From Heterobilharzia americana (taxonomy: Eukaryota > Platyhelminthes > Trematoda > Strigeidida > Schistosomatidae), in contig OX104130.1 in assembly GCA_944470555.2 (NCBI GenBank), forward strand, positions 66,531,160-66,595,159: DNA of 64,000 nt, given 5' to 3'. The notes under the pieces were generated by a model. It did no database searches, had not been told where the DNA came from, and was given only the letters and a program-made list of their open reading frames with translations. Shown here in pieces: positions 1 through 13,500 of this stretch (position 1 is the stretch's first letter; each line of letters starts with the position of its first letter). A program made the translations under genes and the position numbers.

Positions 1-690
1 AAAAGTTTGTCCAGTCACTTGAGTTGCAATGGACATAACCTATAAGGACGTTTTTACCTATAAAATTCTTTCCATTCAGACCTCACACATTACATCCCTC
101 CACTCCTATAATTCTGATTTCTCTTCACATTCACATTCATATTACATCATTTAACTTAGTAACCAAGTATTAGTTCCGTCTTGATACATCTTCTTCTTCT
201 TATTGCTTCAGACATTACGTAATTCTCTTTTCCGATCTCCTGATTTATAATCAAATCTGAACTTTATAGTAATGATGGATAGTGGCTAGGAGCGGAATCC
301 AGGATGCGGATTTCGTCCTATTTGGGACTTGTCAGCTGGATGCACCTGCCTTCCAGTGAGTGATGTTGTTCCCACCGGGATTAATAATACTAAATCTGAA
401 CTTTGCTCAAAATATTTCATGAAACACTACTTTTCTGTTACTATGTGAATAGAATATTTATATGCTATTGTACAACTTGAGAATGATGTCGCTGAGATGA
501 GTGAATTTTCGTTAAACATCTTTTGTCTTATGTTAGGTGTATGTTCCCCATATTTTCTTTTACATATAAATGCTTCAAACAACTGACATGCTAGAGTCAA
601 CGTTTTTTCTATGTAATTGTATGTATCCTTTCTGTTCGATTTTTAGATACTTATCTGTGACTGTTTCTCTAAAAACCGAATCAAATGTCA
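1..690 (-). mobile_element. Penelope-like element 3' remnant, split by SMalpha insertion
   Basis: Segments 1-265 and 405-690 resemble 9880-10350, the tail of a minus-strand PLE copy that has recognisable coding sequence at 10260-10863. Shared blocks include a cttctt-rich stretch and 'gaatatttata' followed by a 'cgctga' box. The copy is interrupted at 266-391 by an SMalpha element with a 13-bp target duplication. A (TAA)n run marks the right border at about 693-713. Confidence 0.5.
266..391 (-). mobile_element. SMalpha-like hammerhead retroposon, 5'-truncated, with target duplication
   Basis: On the minus strand it has the hammerhead-type block with stem II arms GTCC/GGAC and GAAA, and the trailing 'gcatcctggattcc' box. 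It is flanked by a perfect 13-bp duplication, aaatctgaacttt, at 253-265 and 392-404. The core reads CTGACAA instead of CTGANGA, so the ribozyme is probably dead. The tRNA-like head is missing. Confidence 0.75.
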
Positions 691-881
691 AGTAATAATA
701 ATAATAATAATAATTTGCGGCTAGTTTCTGAAATTTCTAACCTTAACAAGATGTAAGTAGAAAATAGTTATGCCTCAGCTTATTGTGGTTTTATCAGTAG
801 ATTTTTAATCAGACAGTTGTGAATCATATTCAACGGATCATTATTAGAATGACTTCTACACTTTAAGCGCAAACCTATTTT

Positions 882-1050
882 AGGTTAGTATTCATCATGA
901 ACTGACATCAGCTGGAGAAACATTGGAAATCTAGAAGTACTGGACAGGTGCTCCGCCCTAGTATAGGATTCATCAGCAGTGCATGCCAATGACTACGTCG
1001 AGGGTCGAACCCAAGACTGTAAAACCTGGGGCTCCTGGGCTCTATCTTCA
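882..1050 (-). mobile_element. Family B hammerhead SINE, partial
   Basis: Shares the family B 3' end (gactgacatcag-type block), the decayed hammerhead core region and a box-B-like 'gggtcgaaccc'. The 5' leader is absent. The hammerhead box is damaged (cgccctagtataggattc). Confidence 0.65.
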
Positions 1051-1194
1051 ATATGATGCTCCTTCTCTTTAATTAAGCTCGATTCGGGTTGATGCAACAA
1101 AATCTGACTGGAGAGTCAGTGTGAATACGATGAAAGGACATAAAAAAGTCACATGGCAATCATACAAACCCTTGGTGGTTCGAGTGAAATTAAC

Positions 1195-1335
1195 ATCTGG
1201 TCAGCAGCTGGATCTTATAGCTCTGTTGGTAGGGTATTAGGCTGGTAACCCGAAGGTAGCTTTTTCGTATCACGCCGGACCCCAAACTTTCATTTCACCT
1301 TCAATCATCGCCCAGTATTAATAAAGGTACATAAA
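1195..1335 (+). mobile_element. Family C tRNA-headed SINE
   Basis: The head has an A-box-like 'tagctctgttggtagg' and an anticodon-arm-like stretch, followed by the family C tail 'tttcatttcaccttcaatcat'. The same tail follows tRNA-like heads at 41100-41240, 40050-40145 and, weakly, 23585-23705. It is a pol III-type retroposon, not a tRNA gene: there is no closed acceptor stem. Confidence 0.6.
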
Positions 1336-1436
1336 TAAACAGGATTCTTATATTAGACAATTAAGAATGTTAGTTAACGGCAAGCAATAAAATCTTTTAT
1401 ATTACTTTAACAAAGTTATTGAGTAGTGTATCTTAC

Positions 1437-1583
1437 CTGATAAACTTCAGCATAAAGTAAAGCAAAAGCTGGCTGTAATAGTCCTGATATAATTGAACAG
1501 AAACAACCTAAGATAATGAATACAACTTCTGGACGATTGATTGATAACAGACGTATGTATAAAGAGTTTTGAAATCTAGCAAT
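1437..1583 (-). CDS. ABC transporter exon 12: start of TMD2
   Basis: 49 codons, phase 0. Encodes [18 protein letters not shown] then [18 protein letters not shown], the first helix of TMD2 with the QPAFA motif shared by P-glycoproteins. Acceptor TTTTAG, donor CAG/GTAAGA. No further exon is visible between 1436 and 1. Confidence 0.9.
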
Positions 1584-4500
1584 CTAAAATAAAAGTAAAC
1601 ATGATAAAAATTTATGAGAAGAAATCTGAACCAGAAACCAATAAATATATGTAGGCTTTCATGGGATTTTTGGTAAACTTTTATTCTATGATATGATTAT
1701 GATTAGTGAAATGAGTACAAATCTAATATACAACTAGAATCAGTTAGAATGTACAACTTCCACTTTTACTTTAAAAAAATATCCAGTTGTGGTGTTAGAC
1801 TACAGTTCAATATGTCAGTCACTTGGTTTTCAAATAAATCCACTTATAGGCTCAATGTTCTCCTTCACCTACTTTGTTGTGAACGAACGAGTAGTAGGTG
1901 CAATTGATAACTGACCAACAGTGAAATCAACCAAGACAAACACATAAGGACAATTACTCAACGACGGTATTGGATGGAAGCCGCGCTATATCGTGAACTG
2001 TTGGAAATATTGACTACTAGATTCCAATCCAGTGACTCAATGGTAACGTGCTGGTCATGGAACCTGAAGGTCCTGGGTGTGCACTGCTGAAAAGTTCCGT
2101 ACTAGGATGGAACAACTATCCAATGCTCCCAGGTTTCCAACGGTTCTTTAACTGATGTCGGCTCATGATGAATATCAATCTAAAGTCAATAAATCCCCAT
2201 TAAACCTCAAAAACCACCGTTTCACAGTTGTTGATTCTTTTTAACTGTTCCATCAATAAATCTAAAGTATTTGTGAAAACCTTCGAATTGCTTTATAAAT
2301 TCATGACAACTGAAGATGAGTGATTAAGAACGCAAGTTGTTGCGTCAACCCCTATAAAGAAATCGATGTTTTCTTAGTTAAGACAAGTATAAGAATTGAC
2401 TGATAGCCATCAAATATTTTATTTGAATATTGCGTAAATAAAGGATATATGACTATTCATCTTTCAACACATCTGCACAGAGGAAGACTATAATATACTA
2501 TGGAAGCACTTGTTTTCGGACCGTGGATACTACCGGAAGTTCTTAAAGGAGAGGAAATATACACTAAATGTTTTGCTTTAGGGATTTTCAATGTTCCTTG
2601 ACACTAATTTTTACTGCATTAACTGCTCTATATAGTACTACCCTGAAAACAGTCCCCATTAACTCAAAATATATCACCGTATAGTGATCATTGGTAACAT
2701 ACTTCTAGATGGATATCCCAAAGTTCCAATGAAAAGTTGTGACCTATGGGGTGAACCAGTCGGAACTGAAGTGGATGCCAACTGAAGAACTTGAGTGATA
2801 GTCGCCCTATATCGTGAACTGACAGATGCAGAAAACTGTGAACCATGTTAACGCGTTCGCCGTGAAACCTGAAGATTCTGAATTCTGTCGCTGGCAGCAT
2901 GAGGCTGTGAGTGAGGACTGCTGAGGATTTTCATACTAGGACGAAACAGCTGTCCAGATCTCCTAGGGTTTCACTGGTTCCTGAACTAGTCTCAGTCTGT
3001 GATCGATACTACCTTTAAAATAAAATACCCATCAACCTCAAAATACATTATGTAAACTGTTTTTAATCATGAAATAATGAACTGTTGGTGAGCAAAAATA
3101 ACTACTCTAGAAATGATTAAAAATGGCTTTCTAGACCAGAAGTTATGTAAAAGCAAACCACAAAAGTGTTAAGCTTACATAGGAAAACAGAATAGTAGAC
3201 AGAGAATCTTACAAAGTGATAAATAACTTCAAGTTACCAAACTTTACAAAGTACAAAAAGAATGATATTAATGTAGGAGGGAATAGGGAACAAATAAACG
3301 ACGGCTGGTAAAAATGTTCAAAACTGCTACGTGAAGTAAGAAGACCAAGTGTTTTCACATTTATGTTATAGTTTTGGTAATTTACTTAGTTTTGGCTAGT
3401 ATAGGAGTTTACGATGCGCATTTCGTCCTATTTAGGACTCTTCAGTTGGATGTACCTGCACCCCAGTGAGTGGTGTTGTTCCCACTGAGACTCAAACCTC
3501 GAACTCATTGCTTCAAACGTCAAGGGGTTATCTACTGGGTCACAGAGGCGCGATAGCAACTTTTTGTACAACGGATACTAGAGGTCGGAAAGTTAGATCC
3601 AGTTAAACAATAGAGAATTACAAGCATTTCAATAAATATTGTTATAGTTTACTTGATGGCTAGCGATGGAATACAGGACGCGTATCTGGTTCTATTTAGG
3701 AATCGTCAGCTGGATTTATCTGCACCCATGTGAGTAGCGGTGTTCCCATTGAGCCTGTAACCCACTAAACATCTCTCCAAACACCAAAACGTTATCCACT
3801 AGGTCATTGGAATACAAGAGTTACATCTGGTGCAACGGGTATCAAATATTACTGACTGATATACTGGATCTAATTTCAGATTTATAATAAAATTTCAAAC
3901 GAAATTAGTCTAAGTACTGTTGATTAACTGAGATTCTCGGCCTCCATTTGATAAGAAACATTGGTACCATCTTAATCAAATAAAGATTTTTGACCTAAAA
4001 GTAAGCAGCTTTATAATTACTGGGTCACGGTTGTTGCTGTAACCATACAGCCAAAATGAGGAATGCCTACGCCACTAAATCTTCTTCTCAACATTTCATA
4101 TTTAAGTACTCTGGAACAATTTGGCGAAGAAGAAGATAATGTTACATTTCAATGGTGTTATATCGACCACGAATATGCAATCACAAAGAGATAACGTGCG
4201 TCTAAGCATCTTTTATTCAGGTTCATCTTTCACAACTTTATGTAATTGTTACAAAATAATAAACGCACTAAGAGTTTACTCCACAAAAGGCTTTCCAGCA
4301 TATCTGGACAAATTAACTATAATCTAATAGACAGCACTGTTTGCATTTTTATAGAATTCAGATACATCTTTTAAGCACCAATTAGTTCAGCAGTTACTCA
4401 ACTAACCGAGAGTTTAACTAGAAAGTAATAATATGCATTCAAAATATCAGAATCAAACTCATTTAAGAGTAATAGTTTAGAAGGCATACTCATTGAGGAT

Positions 4501-7500
4501 TTAAAATCATCTGCAAGAACTATTCTACAAAATATATCCATGACCTTACATAGGAAGGAATACAGGACTGACATTTATTGTAGTTAAGACGTTAACCCGT
4601 TTTCTAGAAAGAATTTTAAGAGGTGATAGTGAGTTCGTTCGTCTTCATCAGATAAGAAAGTTAGAAATTTAACCACTTGAAAAAATAAATCAAGTCTCTC
4701 TATTCCGACTAGAAAGATAGTTTCTCTTCATGAAGCATAAAAACCTGATTGGCTGTTCAGTGATTGAAAAGGTGCTCTTTAGTCAGCATGATGCTGCATC
4801 AGCACAGCCTTCCAGTGAAAAATCACCTAATTACAGTTGAATAAAACAAAAAATTAGGTAAATAACTCAAAATTCTTTAGTTAAATAGAAAGCCAAAATT
4901 AATCCTCATAACATCAATATTTGCATTACTTGTGGGTTACACTTAACTATGCAATACAATGCAATAATCTCACCTTTGAGCTCAAGATGATTTTGCCCAA
5001 CGTACAGTTTTCACTGGTTTTATATTTGATACGGTAACCGTTGAAGTACTCTACAATGCAACAAAAATGCGATAGCATAATTAGGATTAGTTTTGCTTGA
5101 AAAATTTGAAACAGTTACTCCACCTTATCAAACTTGGATAGAGTAAATAGAAGTTTACATTTGTGTGTGTTGACACATATACAACAGGGGAAGAGTAATC
5201 GAGCTGTGCAGCTAAGGATTGAGGAACATGTATCTAAATGTTACTATTTATTGACATAATTGTAATTCTCAGTTGTTTTATTGGATAAAATTGTTAAAAC
5301 CTCTATTAGCATATGGGCTCCTATGCAAATGCCTCGATATTGCCTGAATGTTAATTATGGTAATTTGGTTGGTTGTGGCTAGCAGAGGAATTCAGGATAC
5401 AAGTTCTGTCCTATTTGGGACTCGTCAGCTGGATGGACTTGCAGCCCAGTGAGTGATGTTGTTCCCATTGAGACTAAAACCTCGTACCCATCGCTTCGAA
5501 CACCAAGGTGTTATCCACTATGACTCGGAGGCAAGATAGCCACTTCTTGTACAACGGTGGCATAGCGGATAACGCCATGGCGTTTGAAGCGACTGGATTG
5601 GAATTCAGGTCTCAATGGGAACAACACCACTCACTGGGGTGCAGATACATCCAACTGACGAGTCCCAAATAGGACGGAACTTGTATCATGAATTCCTCTA
5701 CTAGCAAAAACCAACCAAATTACCACGTATCTAAATGATTTCAAAAAGTTTCAAGTGGCAGATAGAGTTTTCCAGCCATGACCAAATATACTGTGCAAAT
5801 ACATCGCGGAATTCACGTTAAAACAGCCTATAAAAGTGAGCATAGCGACAAATAGAGGCGCATATTGAGATTTGCAGAAATAACAGTCTAAGACCAATTA
5901 AAGTCTCATTTTGTATTCAAAAGAAATCTTGAAAACATTTAACTGACTTTATTACCAACAGTGTTTTTGGGATCAGCTTTCTTATAACTAGATCTCTTAT
6001 TACCACAATTGCATTAATTGACCTCCCATTTTTATTGTAATATAAACTGAATTAACAAGTAAACTTGTGATTAAACTGCTCGGAATGCAGTGAGCAAACA
6101 CATTACATTTTTCAGACGAACATCGTCAGCTAATTACACTACTTGATCCACGTTAAACTAAACTATCTTATCAAGCACATATATGATTTTGCAAAACGTG
6201 AAATGCGACAGCAAAAATGTGAGAGCGAATGATACTACATGGTTTTCAAAACTTCAGTGTTTGAAGCAGGTTTCAAACTCATGATCTACAAATCAAAAGT
6301 TAGCTGCTGTGACCCATGAGCCGAAACCAATTAAATATATAAAAAAAGACGAAATAAGACTACAAAGAATAATCTAGCAAGTGAAGAAAGTGGAAAAGGA
6401 ACGAAAAAAAATAAACTAAGACCAAATTAAATTCAGACCAGCGTAGTCACAAAGACTCCACCCACTTCCTTTGCATACAAAGGTAGGGCTTCAACCCACA
6501 AATAGCCAAGGCCCTTGAAGTTGAAGATGGAGAAAACGTGAAATGTTCCAGGGAATTCAATAAACAACCTTAAAATCATTGTTTAGGTCGAGTGAATGGT
6601 TACGATGGAGTAAGTGTTCAAGTATCGAACTTCTAATCCATTTCCTTTTACTCTTACAAAACCAGGCTGAAATATGTTCCCCTCTACGTGCCGACAGTAA
6701 TCTCTGGCTGCGGCCAACTTACCACCTCTCTCCTCAGGAGTAGGTGAATTGTAAGACCACCATGTAGGTGGCCTTTCGAAGAGCATTGCCTTTTATACAC
6801 GTAAAGAACAATTTACGGTTAGTAAAGGTCAAATGGAGTTTGGCTGCGTAAAATGTCTGATGCTACATCACCTTTGTATTCCAGATACATGAACACAGTC
6901 GTTTTAGAAACTGAGTTGATGACTAATTTCACATATCTTTCTTGCATATTTTTACCGACCAGTCGGGTGGGGCAGCCATTTTCTGCAAGCGTAGTTCTTA
7001 AGAAGTTGAGTTCAGCTTCCACATAGTGTATGCTACAAATATTTCGTTATCAATAGAAAAGCAAGTGGATTAGGCTTCCTTTCCTCAAGATAGACAGCGG
7101 ACTTTAGAAATTCGTAAACTTTTCTTCTATGTGGGCTTTCTATCAAGGAAAGGAATTGCTGATTCCAATTCTTTCTTAAGGGTGAACTCCAATGCTGAAT
7201 GACAATTGTTGAACGGGTGCAGAATGTCATCAATATCGATATCTGGATCACAAATACAAAATGCATCATTCATACATCTTTTGTAGATGTCAAAGTGGTT
7301 AACAGTTTGACTAAGATTGGAATTTCTCAATTCAACGTAAACAACGGGCCATCAGAGCTGATAGTGGGTATCCTATTTCAATCCTATAATTTTGTCGGTA
7401 TATTAAACATACATTTCATCAAGAGTTCTCTTAGGTAGTTTGTTGGACTTCGTACTTTCTTACTGTGTGAATCGATATGCTTTTAAAAATGTGGGATGAA

Positions 7501-10500
7501 ATGTATTCGAAATTCTGTCCTTGACTCCAACTACTCAGGCGACACGAATAATAACTTTATTATTGTTTATCGAATTTGCTAGAACATTTCACATTTTCTC
7601 CATCTTCAACTTCTAAAAACATCAAACGCCTTGGCCATCCTTCAATTGAAGCTTTACCTTCGTTTGCAAAAGAATTACGTACAGGGAAGCTGCATCTCAG
7701 TGGTTTAGGGAGATTCCTATCAACCACTGGGTCATGAGTTAGAGGTAGGGGCAACCAGGCAGTATCACTGACCCTCACACAAAAGGTGAGGCTCATTGCC
7801 TACTGCACGGATATGCACAAGGTAGCTTAGAGCGTTTCGTTTTGATGTTCTGTCTTCCTCAGCTTTAACTAAATATGGTCTTGGTTTATTTTGTTTCGTT
7901 CTTTTTGACTTCCCTGACTTACTAGATTATTCTTTGTACTCTTAGATCGTCATTATCATCACTGTTGGTCTTACTTCATTTAATCTTCCCAATAATTTCA
8001 ACTTCTAACGAAATATTTTCATTTTATCTAGATGAACATGTCTCATTCATATTGCCGAGTTCTTTTTGTTTTTGTTTATTAGGTCTTCCACGTTTCACCT
8101 CGTTTTAGTATTTATTCATGCTGTGAAAGGTCTTGGAATCCTGTGTAACCTATCTTTGTTATCATTCTACATGATCAACGTGTAACATTATTATAACGAT
8201 AACCATCATTATTGTTATTTGGGACCTATTATTATTTAAGTGAAATTTCCTTTACAGATTGTTGGTTTTAAATCTCATCTATAATATGAACGAGTTGGAA
8301 ACATTCCATTTAGGTAAATATTTTGTTCTCGGAACTCGTAATGAATATCTAGAACTTATTGGCTATCCAGTAGAAAAGCTTAATATAGAACAGAAAGATT
8401 GGTGGTGTAGGTGGTGCCGTCTCTGCAGTTTACTTTCAGGCAATGTGTCAGAGATTTCAACAGTGCCCGATTCATGGAGGTTTGCCATCACACAATATCT
8501 TTGGCTCATTGTCTACTGCGCCAACGTATACAAGTTTTCTTTGTTTGTAATGCATATGCTTTCGATAGAAATTAATTTTAAAATAATATTATTCAAAGCT
8601 TAGTATATTATTTAAGTACTGAACAAAAGATAAGTAGATTTTTTAAAATATTTGTGTAACCAGTTAACTTACGTTGCAATCTGAATAACAATCTTTTTCG
8701 GTAGGTGATGAAACTTGATTATAATTGTGTCTTTTATTTTCATGAGAAAGATTTAAATATTCATGATTGTATCTCTCTCCATCATATTCATCACTATCTG
8801 TGGAGTCGTCTACATGCTTTTGATTCTTTTCCTAAGGTCAACGTGTAAAAAAGCATGAAAGCGAATGTTTTTATGATCTGGAGTAAGAAAAACTACAATT
8901 CGAAAGAAAAAAAATCCTGAGATATTTAACAATGATTCACATCATTTTGATCTAGCTGGTGAAATTTACAGATCAACCTGAATGGTTTCTAACTACTCAA
9001 GTTATTCAGTAGTATATATAGCCATGATTTATCCGTAAGAACCAAAACATTTTGATCAAAAGTATGATTTCAACGTAATCATCAAATATATACACATTAT
9101 TTCATCAGTTCATCCAGTAACAAGAATTTGTCAACACAAACAAAAATATTGCAGCAGAAAAATTGTCAATACTAATGGAAAGATTTGAGTAAGGTTGTCT
9201 ACATGAATCGAGATCATTTATGGAAAATTTTGGTTGTGAAGTATCTCCACTGATCACATTTATTGTAAACCAAGTGACTGGGCAAACTTCTTATGAATGC
9301 AGAGTTTAGACTTCAACATATGAATTGCCATGGCTCTTGAAGTTTGGAGAAATCTCAAGTCTATAGCCTTCACAAGGTTTAGATGAAGTCTATAGATGAA
9401 ATTGAAATTGTTTTGTGCACTTATCGAGTGGTCAGAGTTAACTAAATGTTCTAGGATATAGTTATGAGGTGCTTTTTCTTCTCCTTTGTGGCCCTAGGCT
9501 TATATGTGCTTGAAGATACTCTCAGAAAGTGAACATCGAGTATAGCCAACTTACAAAACATGTATAGCGGTGATTAAGGAAGCTACCTTATTCTTCATGA
9601 ATAGTAGAAGCATCCAATAAGTGGAGAGGATTAGTTTCATTTTAGTAGCATAGAACGTCCCTCTCAATGAACATGCCGGACAGCTTCTTAGTTTTTCTTC
9701 TGACGAGTCTTCTTTGAAGTAGAATCATTAGCAGGTTTCAATTGATAGCTTTTATAATGAAACAGTCAGGATACTAGTATTCAGGCAAAACACTTTTAAT
9801 AAAACTTAGTTTATATTCTATAGTATCAGGCACGTAAATAATGTGGATTCCATAGCATAAAAAACAAAGTAGGCATCCAAATATGAATGCATAACCTACG
9901 TATTCTCACACATCACCTTCTGACCCTTCCCATCCCTAGAATTTCAGATTTCTCATAACACTTATGAATCCTATTTAAACACATGAAACCATTCAAATGA
10001 GTAACTTGATTTTGCTGCATTCTCGATAAGTCTTCTTCTCATTCCTATTTTAGACACCAAGTAATCCTTTTTCATGATCTAATTTATTATCAAAACTGAA
10101 TTTTGTCAACAAAAAGATTCCTTTTCTGTAGCCAAGTAAATGGAATATTTATACGGTATTGGGCAGCTTGGGAATTATATCGCTGAAAAGAGTCCACCTC
10201 GTTTGTAAAGGAAAGATTTGGAAAATAGGAATCAGATTACACCGGATGTAACAAATAACTTCAAGAAGATTGGCGAGCATAAATTTCATGTCCACTATTC
10301 ACAATATGAGTATGGAGTTGTATATTAATTCTGTGTATCCTTTGCTTGACTATGACAGTTATTCTAAAACTCACGTGGCCGTGGAAGGGCTTGTGCATAC
10401 TTATAGACGATCTTTTCTCTAAATTTCTTATCTTATTATGATCTACTAATTTTGATTTAGCTAAGTTATTGTACTCTGTTATTCTAAATGATCCTAGTCG

Positions 10501-13500
10501 ACTACTTTTACCACGCAATCATTGCAAGTAATGTTGTAAACGAAATTATTTTGCTTAATTGCATCAATAAGATCTTTTAGCGTACAAAGCTTGTTTGGAA
10601 GCGTTTTTTGGTTTAACCGCCATTTTAATCCCAGAGTTATTAGAAATTCTTCGTAGCGCTTCCGAGGTGCCTTCTTTGAATGGTAGCACAGCAGAGACTT
10701 TGAATTCTCTCTCAACCTTGTCACCATTATTACCATTAGTAGTAGAATTATTATGAATAACACCTGTATTACTGCCGCTGCTACTACTACTACTGGTGAT
10801 ATTTTTTTTTCGATATCTTATGAATTTGCTTCGGTTTGGGCAACCGGGTAGTACGATAAGCATTCAGATATTAATTTTGGTCTATAACCTGGTACAGAGA
10901 TCTGTAACGTATAGATGAGTTAAGTAGTGATCAAATATCCAGCGTTTTATAAACTCACTTGACCATGTAACATTGTTGCATACAATCCATTCAACTGTAG
11001 TAGTTCGTCATGTGTACCGACTTCACGTATTTGACCTTGTTCCAGTACAATGATACGATCAGCATTTTTAATTGTTGATAAACGATGCGCAATTACCAAT
11101 ACAGTACATCCGTAAACAATTTTATCTAAAGCAGCTTGAACGATTCGTTCAGATTGTGTATCTAAAGCAGACGTAGCCTCATCTAAAAGTAATAATTTAG
11201 GCTTTCGAATAAGTACACGAGCAATAGCAATTCTTTGCCTTTGTCCACCTGATAAACCACTGCCTTTCTCACCAATTATTGTATCATAACCCTGATTTAT
11301 AATAAAAACAGAAGAGTGGAGAGTAATTTTCGATTAAATTAGTGTAGAGATCATCAAAAGGAATTGTATAAAATGAAACACTGATGGTACTTTTTAGATA
11401 AATATATGAATTGTGGTTTAACGACTCAAACGTTCAATGACCAAGTAATGAGTTTTGGTTTCAAACGGTACTTTACCTATCTCAATTTGAGTAATTAGTT
11501 AGCATTATAAACCTTCTTAGGAAAACTGTGGTGCATACCCTAGTGCCTAAACACATTAATCAGGTTTTCCTATCACCAACCAATGTCAAAACAGAAATAT
11601 TTGCCAACAAAAAATTGATCTTTTATAAGCCGACAATTCATATCAAATATATATGCAGAGACTTAATGAACACTTATGATACTACACAGTCATGCGTAGA
11701 ATGTAAAACCAATTTGATGTTGCCTCTTATTTTTCCATATGCTACTAAAAAAGATCAGATAATTCTGTCCAGAGACCAATGTACAGAAAATCAACATAGA
11801 CTAGACAGTTCCTCAACTTTCAAAGTTATATCCCTCTCATTAGCAAACGGAACCTTGTATATTCGTTATGTTCAAGGATTAAGAAAATCACTTCTGAAGG
11901 TACACTACAAGGTACACTACAGCTACAATTTCTATGCAATTATCCACTAGATTCGTTGACTGTAACATGAAAGGAACGCCATAAATACAAAAAGTATGGA
12001 CCTTCTTGGAGATAACTCACAGCGAGAAGCTGGAATTCAAAGGTGACTTTGCAGTTGAAATCTTGAGGTAATTTTTGAGAAAATTTGCCTTAGCTAGCTT
12101 GAAAACCATATTTTCCGGTAGACAATTATTCCATCAATGAGTTAAAGACAGAATATTACTGTTGGTCACCTTAATTTACATCTATCAGTTTACTTGTTTC
12201 TGTAAAGCAAAGTACATTGACCACACACATCGTCAAGTCCGTAAGCGTATTTGGTAGCATTGTCCAGTATGCTTATCCAAAGGACAGAGAAAAAAAGCCA
12301 ACAGTTCTATTCTTGAACACCTTGTCATCTCCGGACATCTTTAGTAATTCCTTCAAAGTAATTTACCAAATGCTTCCCTACAATTTCAAAGACCTTTGAT
12401 TGCACCATTTATGCATAGACGAAGCATTGACAATTCATGACCTTCAACCTGATCTTCGTATTCAAAAACAATACATGTATTCATTAGAATTACCATGGTC
12501 AAAGTAGTGATTTTCTTCTATCTTTGGAAACTTTCCATGCTACTCGTGAAGACTACAGTAATCAGATGTCCCAATTGATTAACAATAGACTATTATTTGT
12601 TTTCAATGCTTTTAAATATGACTGCACGGCTTTAGTAAACGAAATCGTTGAAAAAAAAATTTTCCTTCTTTCCACGTATTTGTTTTACTACTTAAAGGAG
12701 AAATTAAACAGTAAAAAAAAATTCATGATGAGTCTGTTTTTGTGATGTCAAAGCGAAAAAGCTAATTGACTATGTGGTAAAATCTCACATTCGACAGACA
12801 TTTATGACGAGTCATTCTTTCATCACGAAATACTCACCCACACAAAAACAGCATAGATTTTTTTCATGAATATCACTTTGACAATATTTTCTGAAAATTA
12901 TCAATTAATGATCGGTTTACCCTTGTCACATTGAAAAAGATGAGAAGAAATTTTCCATCTACTGTCTGAGTGAACTAAATCTGTGTTTCGAAAAGATACG
13001 AAATAACTGCTGATGCCAGACATGATGACTTAATGATTAATAAATAGCAGAAAAAAAGGAGTTTCTTTCATTGGCTTCACAGGATTGTTCACGCAAATCA
13101 GAATCACAGTATGGGTGATATCGAGGTTTGTGGAGGGAACTAGCCAGGGAAGGCAAGTACGCCGATGAGGCTATGCACGTTCAAACAGCAACGCCATGTT
13201 ACGCATCATTATAAAAAACAGCATAGAATGCCAGCCAAATACATCTTTACCTCAACTTCATCGACTGCAAAAATCCCTCCGACAGACTCAAACGAGAAGT
13301 AATTTGACAGGCAGCTGCTTCCACACTACGCTTTTACTGCCACAAACACTTACAAAACTCACTATACACCACCTATATGCCATATGAGGATGATACATTA
13401 CAAGTGATTCACAATGGAAAACTCAGTGACACCTTCAAAGGGAAGACAGGAGTAAGACAAGGCTGCCGCATACTATCCAACCACGATATTCATGATTGTG

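Noticed and set aside
8259..8603. 114-codon plus-strand open frame
   Set aside because: No recognised domain, inside an intron of a gene on the other strand, no splice or start context, and composition like the surrounding AT-rich DNA.
11528..11950. 140-codon plus-strand open frame
   Set aside because: Could be decayed PLE sequence next to the fragment at 12040-12505, but I could not match it to any domain, so it is not called as a gene.
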